NCBI RefSeq assembly: GCF_009725205.1
Contig: NZ_WNZY01000008.1
Location: forward strand, 1 to 64,000
Direction of reading: 5' to 3'
From: Paenibacillus timonensis
Lineage (GTDB): Bacteria; Bacillota; Bacilli; Paenibacillales; Paenibacillaceae
DNA length: 64,000 bases
Shown one piece after another: positions 52,942 to 63,800 of this stretch. Positions within the stretch are counted from its first letter, which is position 1; each line of letters opens with the position of its first letter. The notes below the pieces were generated by a model. It saw only the letters and a list, made by a program, of their open reading frames with translations. It was not told the DNA's origin and did not search any database. The position numbers and the translations under genes were made by a program.

Positions 52942-55461
52942 TCACACATTAAATCCAAAATCATTGGCAAACGCAACATCCATCACTACGGGATGCCGAA
53001 GCACTTCTACATTTTTATCATCCACCGCGATGAGATAATATGGCTTTGACTTGTCGTAAAGCTGGTTTTTGAAATTAAAACGCAGACGGAACATCCGCTT
53101 ATGCGGTTCGGTATCTTTGCTATCCGCAACATAAGTGTTCTCGTTCGATATTTTCTCATTGTCCTCGGATACAAAATAGATTTTGTAGGTCATTCCTTTT
53201 ACGACATCGCTGACCGGATCCGATTGAATAAAATCCAGCGTGGTAATCAAATTTGTAATCTTTTGCACCATGCTGACGAGCATAATCTGAACAGGGCGGG
53301 TTTCCTTATGCCCCTTCTCGGTTTTGACTTGAATCACCGGAACAATCATCTCCTGCGGCGAAGACCCGCCATGAACATAGTTCTGACCGCCGCCTGCGAC
53401 TTTGAATACATGGGAACTGACCGGAACAGAAACAAACTTCGGATCGTCATGGCCAAGGACCATCCTCAGCGGCACGGAAATGATCCCGTCTTCCTGAACG
53501 ACGTTCTCCGAAATCATGAACCTGCGATTCACAAATGCCTCTTTACCAGAAACACCCGTAATCTTATCGCTTTCCTGCAGCTTGTCCCGCTTGTATATAA
53601 ATCCGTGATCCGCGGTAACGATAAAATTCGTGGCGCTAACATCTTCGGTTAATCTTTTGATCAATCCAAATACCTCTTCAATGGCTTCTTCACAAGCAAA
53701 AAACACTTCATTCTCCGTATTCAGCTTATCTCCTCGGGCATCGATCTGATTGTGATAAACGTAGATCACATCCATGCCGGCAAACAGCTGGCGTACGGTA
53801 TCCCGTTTCATAGACTTGAGATCATCATACTGGACACAGCGGCTATTCGGGTTCACCTTCTGCAGAACAGCTTCCCTCTGCTTCAAATCGTCGCATGCTG
53901 CGCCATCTACCAATACACGGTAATCCTCGGTGATCTCAAGCGTTTTATGAGGAAGGAGCGACGCCATTCCCAGCCGGGTGTATGAGGGAAGTACACTCAA
54001 CATGGCTGCCATCTCTGCCGTACATTTCTTATCATCCTGCAATTTACTCCACAGCGCCCGACCCGTTTCATAGCGCATCGCATCGGATATGATCACGACA
54101 ACCCGATCTTTCACATCCCGAATATATTTAGCGTAAAACTGGCGCTGCAACGGAAGAACGGACATCAGTTCTCCTTGAGACCAACCTGCATTCCACTTGG
54201 GAAGAAGGGTGCCTAAGTACTCGTTGCTGTAGATGTTCTCCACCAAATCACGCAACGCTTCGAATTCTTGATTGTCTTCAATCCGATCATAACAAGCGTA
54301 GAAACAACGATAATAAGAATCCAACCGATGATCGTGTCGAAGATATTGATTCACGATTTCGTGGACATCATTTGAGCAAGTGTAGTTCGCATGCCCAATC
54401 AGATGCCATGCCTGACTCAAAAGTTCATAATGCAGTTTATAAATATCGCCGAAATGCATTTTCATTCGCTGCTCGCATAGCTGCGGAATCGTCAGACTGC
54501 CCAGCTTCGCACCAGAGTCTTCAGACAATAAACGTTCTCCAATCCAACGGATAAGAAACCGATCAATGACCGCGAAGGTTTCACAATCAACCAGCACCTC
54601 CGGATCTAATGAAGCAAACTTCTCTTCCACCCGAAGGGCTTCGGCCACCTGACCGGAAAGCTCACGATAGCGTTCTCGATAAAGCACACTATTCATCAAA
54701 TTGTCCAGGAAAGCAATGATGTTGCCGGACTTATAGGAAACCAGGCTTACCCAAGCCTTAGGCAGCTCTCCTTCCATATATCGATCCGTATATGTTATGA
54801 ACAACGTATGGACCAGCTTTTCCAAGCTAGGATCCGAATCGGTGTAACCGAATTGTTGTTCACATAGCCGCCAAAAAGCGGGCAGAAGATCGTATTTATC
54901 AAACTCGGCCAAAAACTTGTTCTGCTCCAGATCATCATCCGTAAGCACAACCCGAACCACTTCTTCAAAAGAAGCGGTCCGGGTTTTACAACAGGCGCTC
55001 ATTAAGGCGATCTCGATGACATCCTCTGTAAAGTTCTCAATCTCGAGGTCATAGAAGCGCCGGGTGCGGTCTTTAGCTCCGAAAAATTTGATATATTTTT
55101 GGATGACCGGCTTGTACTTCTCATCAATCCCCAGATCCACTGCGAGCAAGGAGGCACGATCGGCATAAAATTGCTTGGAATACTTGATCGTATCAGCCAA
55201 ATGATTGTCCCTGACAGGCGGCTTCGGAAACGGAGCATAGATGAGGTAATTTGTCGTCCGATCCAACCGCTCCAGAAAGTATTTCGTATAAAACTGGTTG
55301 TCCGGTTCCAAATGATACACTTTGGCATTTTGCAGCTCAAGGGTATCAATATCCTCGGCAAACTCTCCTTGGTCATCGTACCAGAACACCAGTTTTCGGG
55401 TTTCTCCCGTAAATTCATTATTTAATTTATCCGCAATTTGCTTCAAATTCAGTTCAGCCAT
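52942..55461 (-). CDS. pglZ: BREX type 1 PglZ (alkaline-phosphatase fold)
   Basis: An 839-residue protein. The N-terminus is typical of type A PglZ (KLVFWYDDQGEFAEDIDTL). The phosphatase-superfamily core lies in the C-terminal half: metal-binding Asp in VVVIISDAMRYETGRALW (about 450-467) and NFIVTADHGFIYKRDKL (about 617-633). PglZ is a core BREX protein that binds PglX and is needed for both methylation and restriction. It is complete and uninterrupted. It is followed 14 bp later by brxL; upstream is the broken SIR2 gene with a 116-bp gap. Confidence 0.95.
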   Translation of the reverse strand: MAELNLKQIADKLNNEFTGETRKLVFWYDDQGEFAEDIDTLELQNAKVYHLEPDNQFYTKYFLERLDRTTNYLIYAPFPKPPVRDNHLADTIKYSKQFYADRASLLAVDLGIDEKYKPVIQKYIKFFGAKDRTRRFYDLEIENFTEDVIEIALMSACCKTRTASFEEVVRVVLTDDDLEQNKFLAEFDKYDLLPAFWRLCEQQFGYTDSDPSLEKLVHTLFITYTDRYMEGELPKAWVSLVSYKSGNIIAFLDNLMNSVLYRERYRELSGQVAEALRVEEKFASLDPEVLVDCETFAVIDRFLIRWIGERLLSEDSGAKLGSLTIPQLCEQRMKMHFGDIYKLHYELLSQAWHLIGHANYTCSNDVHEIVNQYLRHDHRLDSYYRCFYACYDRIEDNQEFEALRDLVENIYSNEYLGTLLPKWNAGWSQGELMSVLPLQRQFYAKYIRDVKDRVVVIISDAMRYETGRALWSKLQDDKKCTAEMAAMLSVLPSYTRLGMASLLPHKTLEITEDYRVLVDGAACDDLKQREAVLQKVNPNSRCVQYDDLKSMKRDTVRQLFAGMDVIYVYHNQIDARGDKLNTENEVFFACEEAIEEVFGLIKRLTEDVSATNFIVTADHGFIYKRDKLQESDKITGVSGKEAFVNRRFMISENVVQEDGIISVPLRMVLGHDDPKFVSVPVSSHVFKVAGGGQNYVHGGSSPQEMIVPVIQVKTEKGHKETRPVQIMLVSMVQKITNLITTLDFIQSDPVSDVVKGMTYKIYFVSEDNEKISNENTYVADSKDTEPHKRMFRLRFNFKNQLYDKSKPYYLIAVDDKNVEVLRHPVVMDVAFANDFGFNV

Positions 55462-55577
55462 GGCTCTGCTCCGTTAAGTTAGTTGTTGTCTTTATCATAC
55501 ATTCGTGGTAAAATGATGATACTAATAAGGCTTCAAGAGGCTGATGGCAATCCACTCCGTGGGTTAGGCGTCAGTCT

Positions 55578-57165
55578 CTATTTATTTTCAATAAAGTCGT
55601 AAATTGTAAGCAATCTCCTCATCGATGTCGACACACTTCTAATCCCATCAGCCTTAAATTTCTCCAACTTCTCTTTCAAATACGCCCCTACTTCTTGCTT
55701 GTCCAACTTTAGCGCATTATAAGCAATAAGATCGTATTCTTTACTCCGGCTTCAGTTGTTGTTCCAAAATTTCCGTTAACGAATCTGCCTTGATCCGGTT
55801 GGATGGATTAATTGAATCCAAACAAATTTGTGGACTGGTAAACTTTGAAATTCTCTGGTTTATTTTTTCGATTTCAACGGGGTGAAGATTGGTTTTATCC
55901 AGATCGATCCCCTCAACATATTTAATAAACGGAATCCGTGAATTGCTGTTTTGACTCGCAATAAAGCGAAGTGCAATATCCGTATGAATGGAACGGCCGC
56001 CGAAGAAATAATCAAATAAATAAGTGAGAAGGTCGGGCATTTGAAAGATATAGGTGGTGTCTCCTAAGGCAACAACCAGCTTTTCATCACCAATCCGCTT
56101 CTCGATATCTTCCAATTCTTCAGGTGATACCAAGAGCGTGTTTAGACTTCCCTTTTTGCCTCGATCAAGGATCAGTTGCTTAATAACATGTTGGTATTTC
56201 CGCACTTCCGAAGGATGGATCCCTTGATCAATCTCAGACAGAATTTCATACAGCAGTTTATAGTTATCGGTTCGAAGTACCGTATACTCACAACCTAAAT
56301 CCGTATCAAAAAAGGTCTGTTCGACAATTCCCGTCTGACCTTTCTCCCATTCTACAATGATAATTTTTGGAGCTAATCGTTTGAGTTCCTCTTTCGACAG
56401 CGAGGAGGAAAAATCCCGCAATATTTTCCGTACATTCCCGTCGGTTAACGAATAGCCAAAGAAAATAATTGGCGAGTGCAGGAGCAACGAAATAATCTTG
56501 GCGCTGATGAGAATCTAATTTTTCGAAAACTGCTCATAATCCGCTTTAGAAATTACGATCGATTTCGGATTTGTTGCACAACCATGGATTTTATAAATTT
56601 CGGCCCATCCATAGGTGGATTCAAAGAACCCCTTTTGGCCGATATATTTTTTCATCCCAAGGGGATTAACCGAATTAACGGAATCCTCAATAAAGGTATC
56701 ATAGTTTGTTGTAATGACAATTTGTGTTTTGTTCAAGAAGGTTTTAAAGGACGCATACTCCTCTTCCATCCCGCTCTTTACCTGGTAGGATGAAAATTGA
56801 TGGGCAATGGCCATTTTAAATGGCGAGATATCCAATTTGTAGGCTTTCTCGGTATCAAACCCTGGAATTTCTATTTCCTGATGAAAGAACTTTTCGCTAA
56901 ACCGATCTTCAATCTCCGATCCGGCTTGAATATTCGTCAAGAAATCCACATCATATTCCGTGTCCGAGGTTGTTTCCGACATATGTCTTTTCAGTGTACT
57001 CAAGAATCCGTAGAAATCTTTGCCCGTGTTTAATTGGTCCCAGAATTGTTTAAGCAATTCCTCCCATCCTGGAAAGGATTGAAGGTATCGCCTCGACATG
57101 CCGGAACCGATAAACACAATCGGATATTCATTATTTCTCTTTAAAAGCTCTAATGCGACACTCAT
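55578..57165 (-). pseudogene. SIR2-family (SIR2_2-like) gene broken by an amber codon and a frameshift
   Basis: The frame from 57165 encodes an NAD-binding SIR2-like domain (YPIVFIGSGMSRRYL, ITTNYDTFIEDSV, IYKIHGCATNPKSIV) and stops at TAG 56517-56515 after DYEQFSKN. The same frame continues directly with ISAKIISLLLHSPIIFFGYSLTD and 240 more codons to 55741, exactly as SIR2_2 proteins do. Past that stop, a +1 frame reads LKEKLEKFKADGIRSVSTSMRRLLTIYDFIENK-stop, the expected C-terminus. So one gene of about 530 codons carries two lesions. Translation of the second half could restart at TTG 56487, but no ribosome site is evident. Confidence 0.8.
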
Positions 57166-57249
57166 CGGAACACCTCCATTAACCGAACCTTGTTCTTAAT
57201 ACATTCGATAAAAGTTGGCGTCCTCCTGTCGGATTAGAGCTCCTAGTGA

Positions 57250-60200
57250 CTAGATCTTTGCTAAAATTTCATACTTTTTGCCATCCCCTGCCGTTTGCAC
57301 CTTTTCATAATTGACTTTGACCCCGTCATCCAGATCAATTTCTATTCGGGCAAGCGCCAGATGAGCAATTTTCTCATCGTATTCTTTCGTTTCCTTCAAC
57401 TGCTTGGTCAGCTTTTCTTTCCGTTTCGTTGCTGCAGCGACCTCACGAGCATTTCCACTGTTGTCGATCGTCTCCTGCATCCGAGCAATTTCACTATCAT
57501 AAACCCGCTGCATCCGATGCAAATAGTCAATTCGCAGATTCCCGATCGTATCTGCATTATACCGATGCATGTATACGAGTGCTTTGAAGCCATCCGCTTT
57601 CCCACTGTCAAACAGCCAATAGATCGGCCGCTTCTGATAAATTTTGCAGTGATCCTTGAAGAAGTCCTTCAGGAAGTAGTTCCGAATCACTTCACGGGAT
57701 GTGTTCCCTTTGTTGCCTAGCGCTTTTGCGATAAAATCGAGATTTTCCTCGAGCGTCTCTTCCCCAAACGTCTTCTTGAGGAAGGCACAGAACAGACCGA
57801 CAACATCATCCTCGAAATACTCTTCATCCGTAATAGGTATCACATTATCCTTATCCGGGACGAAGGTCTTGTATTTGCTGCTATCCCAGTCGCCGCCCGC
57901 GTAGGCTAGTCCATCCACATCCAGGCTGTACCGTCCGAACATGCAGCCGACGGCATAGGAGAGGAATGAACGAACGTCACGGCCGAGGTCGGCTTTGCGG
58001 ACGGTTATGTCTTTATCGTCAACTTCGGGCGTGAGTTCGTCCTGCAAGCCGTAAATATCGATGAAGATTCGGTTGAGTTCTTCCTCGTTGGATTTGAGTT
58101 GGTTAAATTTATTTACTGAATGCTCCTGCCAATTTAAAAATGCGCTATGAAGAGTTGATATATTTGTTTTATTCAACAAAAATGGGTGCCGCTGAAAATC
58201 CCAACTAACCTCAAAACTATCCCAATCAGTTTGTGAAATTAAGATGTTTTCATCCACTAGATTATTTATAGTAATTATGCTTTCCTCAGATTCAGTAATC
58301 TTTACGGGAATAGAACCTATGTGATTTTCATTGTAATTTAAAGTTGGTGATATTAGTTCCAGAATCTTACCTGTTACCTTTGAATTTAATACCCCAAGTA
58401 AATATTTTATCTGTTGAGGATCATTAATGAATAATGAGCCTCCGGCACCATCAAACAAATAGTTTTCTTCAAATATTCTAAATCCAGTTCCTGAACTTGA
58501 TATTTTTGTCCATGAGATAAAAGGCATTAAATAGACGTCTTTATTTCGTAAAAGTGCTCCGTTAGTAATTAACTGACTTCCATCAGTTCCCCAATAAACA
58601 ACTGACTCCTTATTTCCATACCATTTACGGTAATTTCCTCCTTTATTATAACGAACCCAATGTTCTCGATAATCTGGACTAAATATATTGCTTCTTTTAA
58701 TGCTGATTTCAAACCATAATTTGGTAAATCTATCTACATCACAAGTCGACATACCCTGCTTTGGAGAAGCCAAACTATTTAATAAGGGGAAGCGAGAAAA
58801 TGCCTTTAACAATTTATTTGAAATATTATATGCGATAGATTTGCCCGGGATTTTCAAATATTGATCTTGATTGACAACAGTTCCACCCTTTTCAAGTTCA
58901 TTAAAAAAAGCTCGATGTTTATCATAAGCTTGAGGATAATTATTAGTTAAATCGTAATAAATCCCCTTATATTTTTTAATAGGCTTTTTCCTTAATTGGA
59001 AGGTTACTGCTTGTGCTATTTTAGAATTGATATCAGGAAAACTATTATAGCCTATATGAATAAGAGATGTAATATTAGTGTCCCTAAGTACTAGGTCACG
59101 AAGTTTTTCAAAACTCGATAGGAACATCCAAGATTGCATTGTTATCATACTTGTAAAACCGAAACTTTGCGTCATTTCCACACATTTTTCTAGGAATACA
59201 GAAAACAAATCAGATTTGTTATTTGAGTAGTATTTTTTACAAAAATTAATTAAGTTCACATTTCCGTTGCTAATCCCCATATACGGCGGGTTTGTTACTA
59301 CTACATCGTACTTTTGTGTCATAGCGGCAGCAATCCCTACCAGTTGTCTCAATTTCACCTGGGTAATATCCAAATCAACGGTATCAGCTGTCACTTGACC
59401 ATCCAAATAAGCCCGTTCAACAAACTCCTCCAGCAAGTCCCATTTCAGTTCATCAATGATCAAAATGGACCCATACTCTTTCGCATCATGCATCGTGTCG
59501 AGCAGGTACTCCATTTGATGCAAAGCCATATTTCGCTCGGATTCGTCCATTCCAACGCCGAAGTATTTCAACTGCTCCCGGTTGATCCCGTTGCTTTCCT
59601 GGATCGCATAGAGGTGGCATTTCGTTTCACCGTTCAGGATGCGGCGGTTGTATTGCCTGGCTTTCATCATGACGGCAAAATAAGCCAGCTGATATGCACG
59701 TTTGTCGATGTCGAGACCATAAAGGTTATGTTCAAGAATACTCTTGGCCGCATCGCGCTGGCTGTAGCCATAGCTCTCATAGATTTGCATCAATACATCA
59801 AAAGCATAGACCAGGATGTGCCCGCTCCCCATACAAGGGTCGATCACTTTGATCTCTTCCGGTTTGATCGTTTTATATTGCTCCCGAATCGCTTCCAGCT
59901 GTGCCTGCACCTCTGGCTCTTGCTCCGCTTCGTCTAAATAATACTTCCATCCGGCGCGGAGCTCATCATTGGGATGGCCCTCCAACCAGAGGCGGCCGAG
60001 ACTGTTTTCAACCATATAACGCACGATCCAATCCGGGGTAAACAATTGAGTCGCTGCAGGAATTCGCTCTTTTGTAATCTTGACGTTCTTTTTGAGCAAG
60101 GCAAAGGTTTCGTCTTTAAGTTCCGTGTTGTAATACTGATACAACCACCCGATGATTTCAACCTGACCTTCCTCTTTCACGTCGAAGTCACTCTCTGGGA

Positions 60201-60837
60201 TATCATTCACCAGATGATAGACAACGCCTTCTTGATCCGTGAAGGACACGTTGAGTAGCAGCTCGGTATAGTCGCTCGTTTGCTCAAATAATTCAGGCAG
60301 GATGGCGTTCAAGGCATTACACTGCTTGATAAACAGCATTTGAAACAGTTTGTCCAGTTCATTGTTGTTTTTCAGCTTGATGATCTGTTCCTTTTCATCC
60401 TGGCTATACTCCAAATCCGCATCAAACGGTGAAGTGACCAGATCCGGTTCGGATTTGCCATTGCTGTCCGACGAGAGCACTCGTACCCGTGACGGAAGAT
60501 AATCGTTTACCTCCATGAAACGAACCGCAATCAGACGGTTGAACCAGGTATAGGCGACTTCTTCTATCACATTGTTAAACGCGGACTTATAATCAGACCG
60601 CTCCATTCTCTCTTGAATGACTTCGGCCAATTTTTTGCGTTGTTCAATTTCAATGCCGCTAATCGAATACGGTTCCTTTGTGCTTATATCATAAAACTCG
60701 ACATCGCGGGTAGATTGGGGCAACGGAGATTTTATCTCCTTATCCGTAATCCCGAGCAAACCGGCTTTATAGGAAATATCCGCGATCAGCTTTTTGCGGG
60801 CCCAGATTGCAAAGTTCTTGATGGCTGTCTTGTTCAT
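57250..60837 (-). CDS. pglX: BREX type 1 adenine-specific DNA methyltransferase PglX
   Basis: A 1195-residue N6-adenine methyltransferase that marks host DNA at the BREX motif. N-terminal features (NKTAIKNFAIWARKKLIADISYKAGLLGI) are those of type 1 PglX. The SAM site is in IKVIDPCMGSGHILVYAFDVLMQIY (about 335-360) and the catalytic NPPY in YDVVVTNPPYMGISNGN (about 513-529). The region 58,090-59,290, which follows NPPY and contains the target-recognition part, is visibly more AT-rich than the flanks, as if exchanged by recombination. The gene is intact, with no homopolymer that would suggest phase variation. Confidence 0.96.
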   Translation of the reverse strand: MNKTAIKNFAIWARKKLIADISYKAGLLGITDKEIKSPLPQSTRDVEFYDISTKEPYSISGIEIEQRKKLAEVIQERMERSDYKSAFNNVIEEVAYTWFNRLIAVRFMEVNDYLPSRVRVLSSDSNGKSEPDLVTSPFDADLEYSQDEKEQIIKLKNNNELDKLFQMLFIKQCNALNAILPELFEQTSDYTELLLNVSFTDQEGVVYHLVNDIPESDFDVKEEGQVEIIGWLYQYYNTELKDETFALLKKNVKITKERIPAATQLFTPDWIVRYMVENSLGRLWLEGHPNDELRAGWKYYLDEAEQEPEVQAQLEAIREQYKTIKPEEIKVIDPCMGSGHILVYAFDVLMQIYESYGYSQRDAAKSILEHNLYGLDIDKRAYQLAYFAVMMKARQYNRRILNGETKCHLYAIQESNGINREQLKYFGVGMDESERNMALHQMEYLLDTMHDAKEYGSILIIDELKWDLLEEFVERAYLDGQVTADTVDLDITQVKLRQLVGIAAAMTQKYDVVVTNPPYMGISNGNVNLINFCKKYYSNNKSDLFSVFLEKCVEMTQSFGFTSMITMQSWMFLSSFEKLRDLVLRDTNITSLIHIGYNSFPDINSKIAQAVTFQLRKKPIKKYKGIYYDLTNNYPQAYDKHRAFFNELEKGGTVVNQDQYLKIPGKSIAYNISNKLLKAFSRFPLLNSLASPKQGMSTCDVDRFTKLWFEISIKRSNIFSPDYREHWVRYNKGGNYRKWYGNKESVVYWGTDGSQLITNGALLRNKDVYLMPFISWTKISSSGTGFRIFEENYLFDGAGGSLFINDPQQIKYLLGVLNSKVTGKILELISPTLNYNENHIGSIPVKITESEESIITINNLVDENILISQTDWDSFEVSWDFQRHPFLLNKTNISTLHSAFLNWQEHSVNKFNQLKSNEEELNRIFIDIYGLQDELTPEVDDKDITVRKADLGRDVRSFLSYAVGCMFGRYSLDVDGLAYAGGDWDSSKYKTFVPDKDNVIPITDEEYFEDDVVGLFCAFLKKTFGEETLEENLDFIAKALGNKGNTSREVIRNYFLKDFFKDHCKIYQKRPIYWLFDSGKADGFKALVYMHRYNADTIGNLRIDYLHRMQRVYDSEIARMQETIDNSGNAREVAAATKRKEKLTKQLKETKEYDEKIAHLALARIEIDLDDGVKVNYEKVQTAGDGKKYEILAKI

Positions 60838-60852
60838 TACATGCTACTCCTT

Positions 60853-63800
60853 TTAAAACTCAATATTTACGATCGTGTTCTCTTCCAATTCCTTTAAGAT
60901 CCTCTGTTTTAGTTCTGCTACATACTTCTCGACATCCTGTGGCGATTCAATTTGCCAGGAGGCGGAGAGACTGACCGATTTAATGCTGATGTTTTTTCTT
61001 TTCTTCAACTTTTGCTCCGGAGCAGGTTTTGGAATTGTTTGCCCTTCGGATTGGTCCACAACGAGTTTCGCTTGTTGTTCCTTAACTCGGTCAAGAGCGA
61101 TCATTTCATCTTTACGAGCCAATTCATTAAGCAACCTCACCTTCAAGGCGTCCGCTTCGATTTTGATATTTTGCAAGGTCGCCACATTGTTGCAAGTTTC
61201 CGCTTTTTCGGAAATTTCTTTAAACAACATGAGGAAACGCGACATAAACTGCTCTTTGTATTCCTTCGTCTCCAACACTTCGAATACTCTCTCGCGCGCA
61301 TCATCAATCGCCGCTTTCACGGGAACAACCATCTCTTCCAATAACCCGGCATATAGCTCGGAAAAACGATCCAGCAATTCCGGAAGCTTCGGAATATCTC
61401 CGTATGGGGCTTCTTTTCTCAAAATGGCTTTTATATCAGATACCACTTGTTCTACTTGTTCATGAACGACAAACGTTTTACTTTGGTCATAAATGCTTAT
61501 CAGGTTCAATGCCTTCTCATAGATTGCCTTCTGTTCACCGCCAAAGAACAATTTAACGGGTTCAAAGTCTTCCGCAAAATCGAGCAATTCTTCCCGTTCG
61601 GCATGGATTTTCTTATAAAACTCCAACTGGAATTCCATTTGCAAAATCGAACGCAACAAGTTCTTCCCTTTAGCAACCACGTTTCGGCCAGGAAAAGCTT
61701 TCGTTTGGTACAGAAGTTCAAATATTTCTATCTTTTCATTAAGCAACTCGCGACTGTACTTCTGAAAACTGCGCATTAGGGCATCGTCATCCTCATGGTT
61801 GCCCGAAGTACCGAACAGCTCTTTCATCACTTCGCGAACGGACTTCTTTAGACGCTCATCCGGCCTTTCCCGCTTTTCGGTCAGCAGCTTCTCAACATAC
61901 TCCCGCTTCGTAATAAAACGAACAATCTCCTCATCTGACTTATTAAACAAGGTCACGTTGGAACCGTTGACCGTAAAGGAAATATCGCCATTCTTGAACA
62001 ATTTAGCCACAAGCCATTCGACATCATCTTCCACAAAGCCGTATGGAGCTTTCATAAAGCGATCCATCAAGCTTTTCATCGACGTCTTCATGTGCATCGA
62101 AGAATTGGTGGATATATAACTAAGCAGATCATTCAACGCATGCTGGTTGGGCTCCGTACCATTTTCCAGGGACAGAGCCATCTGATCAGTGCTTTTAAAC
62201 AAAGCGCGTATGTTGGCTTCGCTCATGGCTGTATCGATATAGGATAGTTTATGGTAGACCGTATTCACAAGCCGTCCCAACGCTTCATTGATCCGGGAGG
62301 AGACTTCCTTGGAACCGATCTGGGACTTATCCCCATTGACATAAATATCCGCCTGCTTCAGAGCCTCTGTCAGGAATAACTTAGCATTTTCATTCCGTTT
62401 CCGCATTTCATCTCTCTTTGCTTCCTTGATTTGGTCAAATTTAGGCAAGGCGCTAGTCGTATTCAACCGCAAATATTTCTCAATTTGCAGGGCACGACGA
62501 GTTTCATCCAGGAAAGCGGAATCGTTTGGCAACACGACAAGAACTTCTTTTTGTTGACCGGACATGATGCGAAGTGTCGTTTCATCATCGCCGAAATCAG
62601 AGTTTGGCGTAAGAATCCGAACCCCGATATCATGGTTCTGATTCGCTTTGTAAGGCCGGTCATCAATCACTTGATTGAAGGCAAAGTTGTACCTGCCGTT
62701 AAAGGCGGGATAGCGGTATTTATTTTCCTTGAAAATATCTTCAAACACCAGTTCCGACACCTTGCCAATGACTTCCGACATTTCCACATTCAAATGGTCA
62801 ATTTCCTTGTTGATTTCCTGCTCTTCATCCGTCAGAAATACGTAAATTTCACCGTTCTTCTGAATGAGAGTCTGGCTGGACAAAACTTTCAACGCTTCCT
62901 CTACTTGCGCCTTCAACACAATTCTGTCCGTATCGATATCGGAAATCATCAAGCTGGTGATGTTATCGATGTTAGCCGTAATTTCCTTGACATATTTAAT
63001 CATAAACAGGGTCTTCAATACATTGACCGCAAAACACTCTTCAACCTTGTCCGGATTAATGATTTCATTATCCATAGCCTTGCTGATGACACCCTTATGG
63101 CTATGGTCAAGGAATTGATGCAGGGCATCATAGAACAGGTTAAACGGGACAAGCGTCCCTTCCGCCCGTTCCATCAATCTCATCGCGGATTCCTTGAACA
63201 AGGCGATCATCGAGCGCTCCCCCTCAGCAAGGTGTTTGCCCGAAGCGCCGTGAGTCCGAATCGAAGTGAGCACGCTCCCTAGCAGGTTAAATTGATAGGG
63301 AATAAACGGGTAAACGGTCGAAAAATCCTCTTTATCAGTATAAAGTTTTTTCTCAACCCCATCATTGAACACAATCAAATTTTTGATAATGGTTGCTTTT
63401 TGTTCGTAGAGCAATCTTAGGGTTTGATCTGCAGTCGTGTTTTTCTCCAATATTCTCTTCTTGATCACTTCATCGACATTCGCGGACGACAAGGACAGAC
63501 GGGTATCAAAACGACCCTGAATTTTGGAGAAATCATTGCCTTTCGTCTTCGTTATCGAGTCGATATCCTGCTGGCTAGTGACAACGATCCATACTTTACC
63601 CTTGCAAGCTGTCCCCAAGTCCTCAGTAACGGTTTGCAAATTCAGCATCAGTTTGGAATCATCGCCAATGTATTGCCCGATTTCGTCGACTAGAAAAACA
63701 ATATGATGATTGTTGCCCCGGCGCTCGATGTATTCCTTTACGAGACGAGCAAAATCTTCAATGCTGATATTGTAAGGTTCGATCGCTCTCTCACACCAGT

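Noticed and set aside
56515-56517. Amber codons (here and at 36340) as evidence of programmed readthrough or recoding
   Set aside because: Only two cases, both in genes with additional frame damage; ordinary decay explains them.
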